DNA of 64,000 nucleotides from Lacinutrix algicola. Its GTDB lineage: Bacteria > Bacteroidota > Bacteroidia > Flavobacteriales > Flavobacteriaceae. Under the pieces are notes generated by a model, which was not told the DNA's origin, did no database searches, and saw only the letters and a list, made by a program, of their open reading frames with translations. The stretch covers positions 1 to 64,000 of the forward strand of contig NZ_LIQH01000036.1 in assembly GCF_001418085.1 (NCBI RefSeq), given 5' to 3'. How positions within the stretch are numbered: position 1 is the first letter of the stretch; each line of letters starts with the position of its first letter. Positions 37,987 to 46,775 of the stretch are shown in pieces. The position numbers were made by a program, and so were the translations under genes.

Positions 37987-38900
37987 GTTTTTTTAGTAAA
38001 TCTAAACCAATTAATTTTTTAATTGTTTTTTTACTGTCCTTATTAGCTTTATTTGTAGCGATATATAAGTACTCTATTTTTACTTTTACTGTAGTCTCGG
38101 TTTCTAAATTAGCAGCTATTTTTTTATGCTGTTTTTTGTCCGTTTTATTAGTAGATTTTATAGTTGCTAAAAACTCCTTATCTCAAAAAGGAAATGCCGA
38201 ACTGTTATTGTTTAGCCTGTTTTTACTAGCTGTTCCACAAGTTTTTTTAAATTGGAAAATTATATTATCTAATTTTTTAATACTTCTAGCCTTTAGGAGA
38301 ATTATTAGTTTAAGAACACAAAACGAACACATAAAAAAACTATTTGATGCTAGCTTTTTAATTGGGTTTGCAAGTCTATTTTACTTTTGGTCACTCCTCT
38401 TTTTTATACTAATTTTTATTGCATTATTATTTTATGCAGAGTCTGAAGTCAAAAAATGGATAGTACCATTTGTTGGTTTACTTACAATAACTATGATGTC
38501 TATAGGTCTTTCTATAGTTGTAAACGACGATTTTGGTTCTTTGTTAAATATTAATCCATCGGTTGGATTTAACTTTAATGCCTATAATTCTTTACAATTT
38601 ATTGTAGTTATAACCATGTTTTCGTCTTTTGGTTTATGGGCTTCAATTTTTTATTTAAAAGACATTAATAAGAAAATGAAAAGCTTTAGAGCAGCATACA
38701 AAATTGTGTTTGTAGCTTTTTTAATTGCTACAGTTTTAGTCATTATTGCACCAAAAAAGAACGGAAGCGAATTTTTATTCTTGTTCGCTCCATTAGCTAT
38801 TATTATATCAAACTATATAGAAACCATTGAGGAAAAATGGTTTAAAACGTTGTTTGTGATTCTACTTTTGGCTATTCCGGTGGTGTTATTAATGCTGTAA
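37977..38900 (+). CDS. Multi-pass membrane protein (probably DUF6427)
   Basis: This 307-residue protein has eight to ten predicted membrane helices and almost no soluble part. It agrees with a Flavobacteria family I recall as DUF6427, normally found beside upp and DUF4254 genes, as here. No transport or enzyme motif is recognised. The 3' end overlaps the convergent upp gene by 12 bases. Function unknown. Confidence 0.7.
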   Translation: MITSFFSKSKPINFLIVFLLSLLALFVAIYKYSIFTFTVVSVSKLAAIFLCCFLSVLLVDFIVAKNSLSQKGNAELLLFSLFLLAVPQVFLNWKIILSNFLILLAFRRIISLRTQNEHIKKLFDASFLIGFASLFYFWSLLFFILIFIALLFYAESEVKKWIVPFVGLLTITMMSIGLSIVVNDDFGSLLNINPSVGFNFNAYNSLQFIVVITMFSSFGLWASIFYLKDINKKMKSFRAAYKIVFVAFLIATVLVIIAPKKNGSEFLFLFAPLAIIISNYIETIEEKWFKTLFVILLLAIPVVLLML

Positions 38901-39548
38901 TTTTGCACCAAAAGCTAAATCTCCTGCATCACCTAATCCTGGTACAATATATCCTTTGTCATTAAGCTCTTTGTCTATGGTTGCTATCCATAAATGTGTG
39001 TTTTCTGGAAAATTTTCAGCAATAAAATCTATGCCTTCTTGCGCGCCAATTACCGCTGCTAAATGTACTTCTTTGGGAGTGCCAAATGGTTTTAAGGCTT
39101 CAAAAGTGGCAAGTAAAGATTGTCCTGTTGCTACCATTGGATCTGCAAGAATTAGTGTTTTACCTTCTAAGTCTGGACAAGCAAGATATTCTACAACAAT
39201 TTCAAATGATTCTGGGTTTTCTAAATGGTGTCTGTAAGCAGAAATAAAAGCATTTTCGGCTTTATCAAAATAGTTTAGTAAACCATTATGTAAAGGAACT
39301 CCTGCTCTTAAAATAGAGCACAATACTATTTCATTTTCAATAGCTTGTACTTCAGTTTTAGCTAAAGGAGTGGTTACTTGCTGTGTTTTATAGCTTAAAG
39401 ATTTACTTATTTCGTAGCTTAAAACTTCACCTATACGTTCTATATTTCGTCTAAAGCGCATACTGTCCTTTTGAACGTCTACGTCTCGTAATTCGGAAAT
39501 AAAAGTATTTAAAATTGAATTTTCGTCAGATAAATTGTGAATATGCAT
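38889..39548 (-). CDS. upp: Uracil phosphoribosyltransferase
   Basis: Upp salvages uracil to UMP with PRPP. It has 219 residues with the PRPP-binding loop LADPMVATGQS near residue 135, LCSILRAGVPL near 75 and the uracil-binding C-terminal GYIVPGLGDAGD near 200, a strong family signature. It is convergent with the DUF6427-like gene. The upstream region has a TAACTTTA sequence that only partly fits a -7 element. Confidence 0.95.
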   Translation of the reverse strand: MHIHNLSDENSILNTFISELRDVDVQKDSMRFRRNIERIGEVLSYEISKSLSYKTQQVTTPLAKTEVQAIENEIVLCSILRAGVPLHNGLLNYFDKAENAFISAYRHHLENPESFEIVVEYLACPDLEGKTLILADPMVATGQSLLATFEALKPFGTPKEVHLAAVIGAQEGIDFIAENFPENTHLWIATIDKELNDKGYIVPGLGDAGDLAFGAKLQH

Positions 39549-39622
39549 TGTTGTGAATGTAAGTATTGAATGGTAAAGTTAAATATTTATGCGTAATTTT
39601 ACACTTATAAAAATAAATCAAT

Positions 39623-40228
39623 ATGTTTTCAACTAAAGCGAATGCTATTTTTCAAGATGTAATAGCAACTTACCATAAAATAAATACTGTAGACCAGCCG
39701 TTTACTAATAAATATGATAAATCAGATTTATTAGAGCATTTGCTATACAGAAAATGTTGGATAGATACTGTACAATGGCATTATGAAGACATTATTCGTG
39801 ATCCACAAATAGATCCAGTTGCTGCCTTAACGTTAAAGCGTAAAATTGATGCTTCTAACCAAGACAGAACAGATATGGTAGAATATATTGATAGCTATTT
39901 TTTAGAAAAATATAGTGACGTTACTTCAAAAGAGAATGCAACTATTAATACAGAAAGCCCAGCTTGGGGAGTCGATAGACTTTCTATTTTAGCGCTTAAA
40001 GTATACCACATGGAAGAGGAGGCAAATAGAAAAGATGCAACCGATGCGCATAGAGCTGCATGCCAAACAAAATTTGATATTTTATTAGAGCAACGTGTAG
40101 ATTTATCTACAGCTATAGATACATTATTAGAAGACATTAGTAATGGTGATAAATACATGAAAGTGTACAAGCAAATGAAAATGTATAATGACGATGAGCT
40201 TAATCCTGTACTAAGAGGATTAAAGTAA
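39623..40228 (+). CDS. DUF4254 family protein
   Basis: This helical soluble protein of 201 residues is rich in charged residues. Blocks such as DLLEHLLYRKCWIDTVQWHYEDIIRDP and RKIDASNQDRTD fit the Bacteroidota family DUF4254, whose function is unknown. It usually stands before a GT9 (heptosyltransferase-type) gene, as it does here, which hints at lipopolysaccharide core synthesis. A strong hairpin lies between the two genes. Confidence 0.82.
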   Translation: MFSTKANAIFQDVIATYHKINTVDQPFTNKYDKSDLLEHLLYRKCWIDTVQWHYEDIIRDPQIDPVAALTLKRKIDASNQDRTDMVEYIDSYFLEKYSDVTSKENATINTESPAWGVDRLSILALKVYHMEEEANRKDATDAHRAACQTKFDILLEQRVDLSTAIDTLLEDISNGDKYMKVYKQMKMYNDDELNPVLRGLK

Positions 40229-40252
40229 TCTTATTATTTTCACTAACTTTAT

Positions 40253-40296
40253 AAAATACTCCTTTCCTTTAATTTAAAGAAAGGAGTATTTTAATT
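40253..40296 (+). terminator. Intrinsic terminator between the DUF4254 and GT9 genes
   Basis: AAAATACTCCTTTC and GAAAGGAGTATTTT pair perfectly over 14 bases around an AT-rich loop and are followed by TTTTAATTTT. The symmetry and A-run on the left mean it could work in both directions. Confidence 0.8.
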
Positions 40297-40333
40297 TTAC
40301 AGCATAAATTTTAAATAAAAAGACAGTAAGATA

Positions 40334-41350
40334 ATGCCAAAACCAAAACATATTTTAGTAATTAGGCTTTCTGCAATGGGTGATGTTGCAATGTCTGTTC
40401 CTGTTTTACGTGCTTTTTCTCAACAACATCCTAATATCAAACTTACCGTTTTAACACGAGAATTCTTTAAACCTTTTTTTAGAGATTTAGAAAACGTTAC
40501 TGTTTTCTCTGCAGATTTAAAAGGAAGGCATAAAGGCTTTTTAGGATTATATAAATTGTCTAAAGAGTTAAAAATCTTAGGTATTGATCAAGTTGCAGAT
40601 TTGCACAACGTTTTAAGAACAAAGGTTCTTAAGGTTTTTTTCTTCGGAAAAACTTTTAAACAAGTTAATAAAGGAAGAGAAGAAAAGAAAGCTTTAGTTG
40701 AAGGACATAAATTTGAACAACTTAAAACTACACACGAACGTTATGCAGATGTTTTTAGAAAATTAGGTTATACAATCAATCTTTCTTACCTAAGTTTTCC
40801 TGAACAAGCTAAATTAGACCAAAGCATACAAGAGCTTTTAGGGAAAGATATTAAAAACTGGATTGGCATTGCACCTTTTGCTCAATATCAGTCTAAAATG
40901 TATCCTTTAGATTTGTTAGAACGTGTTATAGCAACATTATCTAAAACGCATAAAGTTCTATTATTTGGAGGAGGCGAAAAAGAGGTTAGAGCTTTAGATG
41001 TTATCCAAAATAAATATGAGAATGTTATTAATCTAGCAGGAAAACTCTCTTTAGATCAAGAACTAAATGTTATTTCTAATCTAGATGTTATGTTGTGTAT
41101 GGATTCTGGTAATGCACATATTGCAGCAATGCTGGGTAGAAAGGTAATAACAATATGGAATGTTACACATCCTTATGCTGGATTTGCACCATTTAACCAA
41201 GTAGAAGGTAATAGTTTATTGGCAAATAGAAATCAATTCCCATTAATTCCAACGTCTATTTATGGTAACAAATATCCAGAAAATTATAAAGAAGCTGCAA
41301 GAACAATTGCTCCAGAAACTGTAATAAAGAAGATAGAATCTGTATTGTAA
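40334..41350 (+). CDS. Family 9 glycosyltransferase (heptosyltransferase-like)
   Basis: This GT-B enzyme of 338 residues is of the ADP-heptose:LPS heptosyltransferase family. LVIRLSAMGDVAMSVPVLRAF at 7-27 is the family N-terminus, with a catalytic Asp in the MGDV block. GIAPFAQYQSKMYP near 180, LLFGGGEKE near 210 and CMDSGNAHIAAMLG near 255 form the nucleotide-sugar site. It probably adds a core sugar to lipopolysaccharide; Bacteroidota cores need not contain heptose, so the donor is open. Confidence 0.87.
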   Translation: MPKPKHILVIRLSAMGDVAMSVPVLRAFSQQHPNIKLTVLTREFFKPFFRDLENVTVFSADLKGRHKGFLGLYKLSKELKILGIDQVADLHNVLRTKVLKVFFFGKTFKQVNKGREEKKALVEGHKFEQLKTTHERYADVFRKLGYTINLSYLSFPEQAKLDQSIQELLGKDIKNWIGIAPFAQYQSKMYPLDLLERVIATLSKTHKVLLFGGGEKEVRALDVIQNKYENVINLAGKLSLDQELNVISNLDVMLCMDSGNAHIAAMLGRKVITIWNVTHPYAGFAPFNQVEGNSLLANRNQFPLIPTSIYGNKYPENYKEAARTIAPETVIKKIESVL

Positions 41351-41376
41351 AAAAAAAGCCTCACTTAAAAAGTGAG
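41349..41376 (-). terminator. Hairpin between the convergent GT9 and reductase genes
   Basis: CTCACTT and AAGTGAG form a 7-bp stem with a 3-base loop. A run of nine A on the left would serve as the U-tract for minus-strand transcripts coming from the reductase gene about 190 bases away. No T-run follows on the plus strand. Confidence 0.45.
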
Positions 41377-41564
41377 ACTTATCGGTTTATAACGTTTTAA
41401 ATATATCTACTGTTTTATCCCTTAAACTAACAAATTTTAGCGTTACAACCTGTTACAAATCTATGTAGTTTGTCGGGATAATTTTACTATAACAATCTTA
41501 TTATTCGGTGTTTCGACAAAAAGAGAAAAAAACAAGTTAAAGCGCCTTTTTTAACGTTTTTCTA

Positions 41565-42620
41565 TTAAACGTCATCATAATCTACAACAATTTTAGAGCT
41601 TACAGGTTGTGCTTGGCAAGTTAAAATTAAGCCTTCTGCAACTTCATTATCTGTTAAAATATTGTTTTGTCTCATAGTTGCTTCTCCTCCTGTAACTCTA
41701 GCGATACAACTACTACAAATACCACCTTGGCAAGAGTAAGGAGCATCTAAATCCTTGTCTAATGCAGCTTCTAAAATAGTTTGAGACTGAGACATTATAA
41801 AGGTAGCCTCTTCATCGTCTACTATTACTTTAATTTCAGTTTCTCCAGTATTTATAGCATTTTCTATTGCTTGCTCAGTTTTTGCAACTTTAAAAAGCTC
41901 GAATAATACTTTGTCTTTAGACACATTATTTTCAGTTAAAACATCTTTTACTGTATGTATCATGGCTTCTGGGCCACAAAGGTAAAAAGCATCTATAGTA
42001 GTGTGCTTGTATTTGTTTTTTACAATAAGATTAACTGTACTCTTTTCTATTCGACCAAATAAGGCATCTTCTTCTTGAGACTGGCTAAATACAAATTTAG
42101 TATCAAAACGTTCCTTGTATTCGTGATGAAGTTTTAATATTTCATCAAAAAAGATAGTGTCTTTAGTTGTTTTGTTACCATAAACCAATACAAATGTACT
42201 GTTTGGTTCTTCTTCTAAAACAGCTTTAGCAATACTTAATACAGGAGTAATACCGCTACCAGCTGCAAATGCGGCTACTGTTCTGGTTTTAGAACTATCT
42301 GGAGTAAAAGTAAAGCGACCTTGTGGTGCAGCAACTTCTAAAACATCTCCTTCTTTTAAAGTGTTATTTACGTATTTAGAGAATGTACCGTTTTCAACTT
42401 CTTTAACCGCTACGGTAATGTCTCCGCTTTTTGGCGATGAGCATAAAGAGTAGTCTCTACGCACTTCTTTTCCATCTATAGTAGATTTTAAAGTAATGTA
42501 TTGTCCAGCAGTAAAGTTAAAGGTCTGCTTTAAATCTTCAGGAATATTAAAACTTAACGTCACGCATTGATCTGTTTGACGTGTTATATTCTTTATTGAT
42601 AATTTATGAAAATGTGACAT
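41565..42620 (-). CDS. 2Fe-2S/FAD oxidoreductase (PaaE-like, ferredoxin-NADP reductase family)
   Basis: This flavoprotein of 351 residues has an FAD domain (RRDYSLCSSP near residue 56), an NAD(P)-binding domain (AAGSGITPVLSI near 120, CGPEAMI near 222) and a C-terminal plant-type [2Fe-2S] domain with the four Cys in YSCQGGICSSCIA and LTCQA. The domain order matches PaaE, the reductase of phenylacetyl-CoA epoxidase, and related electron-transfer reductases. No paaABCD gene is in the window, so a general reductase role is as likely. Confidence 0.83.
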   Translation of the reverse strand: MSHFHKLSIKNITRQTDQCVTLSFNIPEDLKQTFNFTAGQYITLKSTIDGKEVRRDYSLCSSPKSGDITVAVKEVENGTFSKYVNNTLKEGDVLEVAAPQGRFTFTPDSSKTRTVAAFAAGSGITPVLSIAKAVLEEEPNSTFVLVYGNKTTKDTIFFDEILKLHHEYKERFDTKFVFSQSQEEDALFGRIEKSTVNLIVKNKYKHTTIDAFYLCGPEAMIHTVKDVLTENNVSKDKVLFELFKVAKTEQAIENAINTGETEIKVIVDDEEATFIMSQSQTILEAALDKDLDAPYSCQGGICSSCIARVTGGEATMRQNNILTDNEVAEGLILTCQAQPVSSKIVVDYDDV

Positions 42621-42716
42621 GTGTTTATTTTTTGTAAAAATAGTGAAGCTTGAAACGAATTAAAATCAATTATGAAAAAAATAATACCTAAGTTTTACAT
42701 GCATAAGAAAATTATG

Positions 42717-42724
42717 TATATTTG
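42717..42724 (+). promoter_or_regulatory. Promoter -7 element abutting the PadR start codon
   Basis: TATATTTG matches TAnnTTTG, with TTTT about 20 bases upstream. Only three bases separate it from the ATG at 42728, so transcription would start at or very near the start codon and the mRNA may be leaderless. Confidence 0.5.
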
Positions 42725-42727
42725 ATT

Positions 42728-43066
42728 ATGAGTAATTCTAAATTATACAAAGGCAGTTTAACTACTATTATTTTAAAACTTTTAACCGAAAGTGATAAAA
42801 TGTATGGGTACGAAATCACTCAAAAAGTTAAGGAGTTAACTAAAGGTGAATTAAAAATAACCGAAGGTGCATTGTATCCTGCGTTACATAAACTGGAAGC
42901 CGGAGGCTTACTAGATGTTGAGGTGAAAAAAGTAGATAACCGTTTAAGAAAATATTATAAATTAACAGAAAACGGAACCAAAGAAACAGCGAGCAAATTA
43001 GAAGAGTTAGCAAGCTATATTGCTACTATGCAAGCGTTGGTTAATCCTAAGTTTAATTTAGAATAA
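42728..43066 (+). CDS. PadR family transcriptional regulator
   Basis: This small winged-helix regulator of 112 residues contains the PadR signature YGYEITQKVKELTKGELKITEGALYPALHKLEAGGL (residues about 26-60), followed by a C-terminal dimer helix. A TTG two codons upstream also opens the frame, but it lies in the promoter element, so the ATG is preferred. The stop overlaps the start of the next gene (TAATG). PadR regulators commonly repress their own operon with membrane proteins; the two HAAS-like proteins and ABC-type genes downstream fit this. Confidence 0.88.
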   Translation: MSNSKLYKGSLTTIILKLLTESDKMYGYEITQKVKELTKGELKITEGALYPALHKLEAGGLLDVEVKKVDNRLRKYYKLTENGTKETASKLEELASYIATMQALVNPKFNLE

Positions 43067-43701
43067 TGGTGGAATTACGCAAAGAAGATATAAAGAAAAT
43101 TGACGAATTTTTAATTCGTCATAAAGTTAAGTTCATAGATGTTCGTTTAGAATTGATAGATCACTTAGCTTCAAAATATGAATTAGAGAACCAAAACGAA
43201 AAACTGCATGCTTTTTTAATTAGAAATCGTGATTTTATTAAAACCTTTACTAAAGAAAGGCAGAACAAAATTCATTGGGCCTATCAAAAACAAATAATTA
43301 AACAGACAGCTTTGTTTTTTTATAAACCAAAGTTTCTAGTTTTCACTGCGTTAATAACTCTTATTTTGCTTAACATAAGAGAGTTAAATACTGATAAAAT
43401 TACACTTTGGCTGTTTTTAGGTTCTGTCATTACACCACTTGCAATTACACTTTATAAACAAATTAGGGCTTCTTCAAAATTAAAAAAGATTCAATCTTAT
43501 CAAACAGTTTGTAGTATAATGTCTTTACCAAGTTTGTTTTTGTATATGTTTACTCCTATTGAAAATCACTTACCGTTTGATAACGATTTATTCTATATCT
43601 ATTGGTTTATAGCTTTAATTATAGGCATATCTGGACTAATTGTTTTTAATAAGCTTCTTAAAAAGACTTACGAAAACTACAGTAAAATTGTAATCGCATA
43701 A
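43066..43701 (+). CDS. HAAS-like membrane protein downstream of PadR, copy 1
   Basis: This 211-residue protein has a helical cytoplasmic N-terminus (1-80) with the block RLELIDHLASKYE, and four hydrophobic helices at about 93-200. The N-terminal block recurs in the next gene as QTELVDHLANDIE, so the two are distant paralogues. A short helical domain with membrane helices next to a PadR gene fits the HAAS (DUF1700-like) group. Function is unknown; it may sense or modulate the PadR system. Confidence 0.65.
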   Translation: MVELRKEDIKKIDEFLIRHKVKFIDVRLELIDHLASKYELENQNEKLHAFLIRNRDFIKTFTKERQNKIHWAYQKQIIKQTALFFYKPKFLVFTALITLILLNIRELNTDKITLWLFLGSVITPLAITLYKQIRASSKLKKIQSYQTVCSIMSLPSLFLYMFTPIENHLPFDNDLFYIYWFIALIIGISGLIVFNKLLKKTYENYSKIVIA

Positions 43702-43706
43702 TTAAT

Positions 43707-44396
43707 ATGAAATTAAACGAAGTTCAAATACAAGATTTATATAGATTTACAAGAAGTCATTTTGTAGTATATTATGATTTGCAAACAGAACTTGTAGATC
43801 ATTTAGCAAACGATATCGAAGCCATGTGGGAAGAACAGCCGCAATTATCTTTTGAAGACGCCAAAACTAAGGCCTTTAAAAAATTCGGCATTTTTGGTTT
43901 TATGGAACCCATAGAGCAAAAGCAAAAAGCTATGAATAAAAGGTATATGCGTTATTTGTGGACAGAACTTAAAAAATGGTTTGCACTACCTCAAATTGTA
44001 ATAACAATTACCATGTTTTTAGCGTTTTATTTAGCTTTTACAACAAGTTATGCTAAATACTTTGTTTTTGGATTCTATATTTTAATTGCTATTTGGAGTG
44101 GTTATAAGGGTGTTTGTTTAAAAAGACAATTTAAAAAAAGAAAAGAAGCTTCCGATAAAAAATGGATGTTAGAAGAAATGATTTTTAGACAAGCCAGTGG
44201 TTCATCTTTCTTTTTACTATTGCAGCTTCATAATGTCTTTAATATCTCTGATGGTTTTTCAGATAATAATTATATAGTATTGGCATTTGCAAGTATTTTT
44301 ACTTTCTTAATTTTAATAAGCTATATAAGCTTAGAGTTACTGCCAGGAAAAGCAGAGGAGCTAATAAATGAAACCTATCCAGAATTTTCTTTGTAA
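43707..44396 (+). CDS. HAAS-like membrane protein downstream of PadR, copy 2
   Basis: This 229-residue protein has an N-terminal helical domain with QTELVDHLAND near residue 25 and a FEDAKTKAFKKFG stretch near 50, typical of HAAS-like domains, then four membrane helices from about residue 92. It starts five bases after copy 1. The conserved [LT]EL[IV]DHLA block suggests a shared ligand or partner. No catalytic motif is seen. Confidence 0.65.
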   Translation: MKLNEVQIQDLYRFTRSHFVVYYDLQTELVDHLANDIEAMWEEQPQLSFEDAKTKAFKKFGIFGFMEPIEQKQKAMNKRYMRYLWTELKKWFALPQIVITITMFLAFYLAFTTSYAKYFVFGFYILIAIWSGYKGVCLKRQFKKRKEASDKKWMLEEMIFRQASGSSFFLLLQLHNVFNISDGFSDNNYIVLAFASIFTFLILISYISLELLPGKAEELINETYPEFSL

Positions 44397-44405
44397 CAAT
44401 TTCTA

Positions 44406-44413
44406 TATTTTTG
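44406..44413 (+). promoter_or_regulatory. Promoter -7 element before the DUF5687/ABC pair
   Basis: TATTTTTG matches TAnnTTTG, with TTTT 17 bases upstream. It ends 30 bases before the ATG at 44444, in the 47-base gap after the PadR unit, so the transporter genes may be transcribed on their own. Confidence 0.45.
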
Positions 44414-44443
44414 ATACTTATCTATTAAACCAAACCATAAACT

Positions 44444-45916
44444 ATGTTTAAAAAATTTCTAAGTTTAGAGTGGAAGCAATTTCGTCGTGCTTCTTACTTT
44501 AAAAAAGGTCTTGCTATTAAAATTTTAATGGCCTTTATAGTGCTTTATTTTGGAGGTATAGCTTTAGCATTTGGAGCAGGTGTCTTTTTTATTGCTAAAA
44601 AAGCAATACCAGATGTAGATCCAATAGAAACGGTTAATAAGTTTCTTGTGTTTTGGTTTTTGTTCGATTTGCTCTTCCGTTATTTTATGCAACAATTACC
44701 GGTAATGAACGTAAAACCGTTAATGGTAATCCCTATAAAAAGAAGTACTGTTATTCATTTTTTACTTGGTAAAACGAGTATTTCATTCTTTAATATTTTA
44801 CCACTCTTTATTTTTATACCATTTAGTATTGTTATGTTATTTCATGGCTATCCTGTGCTTAATGTTTTAGGCTGGTTTATTTCGGTTGTGGCTATAACGC
44901 TATGTTTAAATTTTACTAATTTTTTAGTGAATAAAAACAATGTCGTATTCTATAGTATACTAACTGTGTTAGCAGTGTTTGTAGGATTAGAATATTACAA
45001 TGTTTTTAAAATATCAGAGCCTATTGGTAACGCGTTTAATTTCTTATATAACAACCCATACATTGCACTTTTACCAATAGGAATTTTAGTATTACTTTAT
45101 AAAGCAACATTTAATTTTATTAAAAAAGGATTTTATTTAGACGATGCAGTTTCTAAAAAAGTAAAAGAAGTAAATGCAACAGATTTATCTTGGCTTAACC
45201 GTTTTGGAAGTGTTGCACCTTTTATAAAAAATGATGTGAAGCTAATTTGGAGAAATGTAAGACCAAAACAAGTAATGATGATGTCGTTTATGTTTTTATT
45301 CTACGGCTTATTTTTCTTCACACAAGATACTTATAAAGAAATGCCTGCGCTTTTAGCCTTTGCATCTATGTTTATAACCGGCGGATTTTTAATTTCATTT
45401 GGCCAATTAGTACCATCTTGGGATAGCGAATATTATAAAATGCTAATGAGCCAAAATATACCATACAAGCAATATTTAGAATCTAAATGGTATTTAATGG
45501 TTTTTGCAGTAATTATCTCTTTTATTTTAGCAACACCTTATATTTATTTTGGGTGGGATATTTATGCCATGATTGCTGCTGGAGCAGTGTTTAATGTTGG
45601 TTTAAATTCATTTATTACACTATTTGGAGGTGCGCTTAATAGAGTACCAATAGAGCTTAATGTTAAAGCGAAGGCATTTAGTAATACTAATGGGTTTAAT
45701 CCTGTTCAGTTATTAATTAGTTTGCCAAAAGTGTTTTTACCAATGATTTTGTTCTATATCCCATACAAGCTTATTGGCTTTAATGCAGGGCTTATTACTA
45801 TTGCTTTAAGTGGCGTTTTAGGTATTGTATTTAGAAAGTATATTTTCAATTTTATTGTTAATGTCTATAAAAAAGGAAAGTATAAAACCATTGCCGCTTT
45901 TTCAGAAAAAAAATAA
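44444..45916 (+). CDS. ABC transporter permease-like protein (probably DUF5687)
   Basis: This 490-residue membrane protein has about 11-12 predicted helices. It starts MFKKFLSLEWKQFRRA, a pattern seen in ABC-2-like permeases of Bacteroidota that I recall as DUF5687. The gene is followed after 24 bases by an ABC ATPase, so together they should form an exporter of unknown substrate. The PadR regulator three genes upstream may control it; PadR-linked ABC pumps often respond to drugs or envelope stress. Confidence 0.75.
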   Translation: MFKKFLSLEWKQFRRASYFKKGLAIKILMAFIVLYFGGIALAFGAGVFFIAKKAIPDVDPIETVNKFLVFWFLFDLLFRYFMQQLPVMNVKPLMVIPIKRSTVIHFLLGKTSISFFNILPLFIFIPFSIVMLFHGYPVLNVLGWFISVVAITLCLNFTNFLVNKNNVVFYSILTVLAVFVGLEYYNVFKISEPIGNAFNFLYNNPYIALLPIGILVLLYKATFNFIKKGFYLDDAVSKKVKEVNATDLSWLNRFGSVAPFIKNDVKLIWRNVRPKQVMMMSFMFLFYGLFFFTQDTYKEMPALLAFASMFITGGFLISFGQLVPSWDSEYYKMLMSQNIPYKQYLESKWYLMVFAVIISFILATPYIYFGWDIYAMIAAGAVFNVGLNSFITLFGGALNRVPIELNVKAKAFSNTNGFNPVQLLISLPKVFLPMILFYIPYKLIGFNAGLITIALSGVLGIVFRKYIFNFIVNVYKKGKYKTIAAFSEKK

Positions 45917-45940
45917 CCAACAGTTAAACGTATTACAATC

Positions 45941-46648
45941 ATGATAAAAACATCAAACCTTACAAAAACATACAACGAAGTAACCGTTTTAAACATAGAA
46001 AATTTAGAAATTCCTAAAGGTCAAAGTTTCGGATTAGTAGGAAATAATGGAGCTGGTAAAACAACCTATTTTAGTTTACTATTAGACCTTATTCAACCAA
46101 CAACTGGATTTATAAAAAGTAAAGACGTGTTAGTTAGTGAGAGTGAAGATTGGAAACCATTTACTTCTGCTTTTATAGATGAAAGCTTTTTAATTGGTTA
46201 TTTAACCGCCGAAGAGTATTTTTATTTTATTGGTGAACTTAGAGGTCAAAATAAGCAGGATGTAGATGCCCTTTTAGCTCAATTTGAAGATTTCTTTCAT
46301 GACGAAATTCTAAACAAAAAGAAATATCTAAGAGATTTAAGTAAAGGAAACCAAAAGAAAGCTGGTATAGTTGCTGCACTTATTGGTAATCCAGAAGTAA
46401 TAATTTTAGACGAACCTTTTGCTAACTTAGATCCAACAACACAAATTAGATTAAAGGGGATTATTAAAGATTTAGCACAAACAAAAGGTGTTACTGTTTT
46501 AGTTTCTAGTCACGATTTATTACACGTTACAGATGTTTGTGAGCGTATTGTAGTTTTAGAAAAAGGAGAAGTAATAAAAGACTTAGCTACCAATCCTGAA
46601 ACTTTAAAAGAGTTGGAAGCACATTTTTCGGGAGTAGCTGAGGTTTAA
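45941..46648 (+). CDS. ABC transporter ATP-binding protein
   Basis: This 235-residue ATPase powers the permease encoded just upstream. Walker A is GNNGAGKTT at 34-42, the signature is LSKGNQKKA near 133 (a variant of LSGGQ common in ABC-2 exporters), Walker B is VIILDEPFANLDP near 153 and the switch His lies in SSHD near 188. It has a single nucleotide-binding domain, so it should act as a dimer with DUF5687-type permeases. Confidence 0.92.
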   Translation: MIKTSNLTKTYNEVTVLNIENLEIPKGQSFGLVGNNGAGKTTYFSLLLDLIQPTTGFIKSKDVLVSESEDWKPFTSAFIDESFLIGYLTAEEYFYFIGELRGQNKQDVDALLAQFEDFFHDEILNKKKYLRDLSKGNQKKAGIVAALIGNPEVIILDEPFANLDPTTQIRLKGIIKDLAQTKGVTVLVSSHDLLHVTDVCERIVVLEKGEVIKDLATNPETLKELEAHFSGVAEV

Positions 46649-46775
46649 TTTTCTTATTGGATTGTTGCTAATAATTAGTAAATTCAAAAAAGATGCTTAT
46701 TTTTACGTGCTTATCTAAGGGTTAACAATATTCGATTAAGTTTAAAGTTATCTAATTAGACTAAATACAACACCG

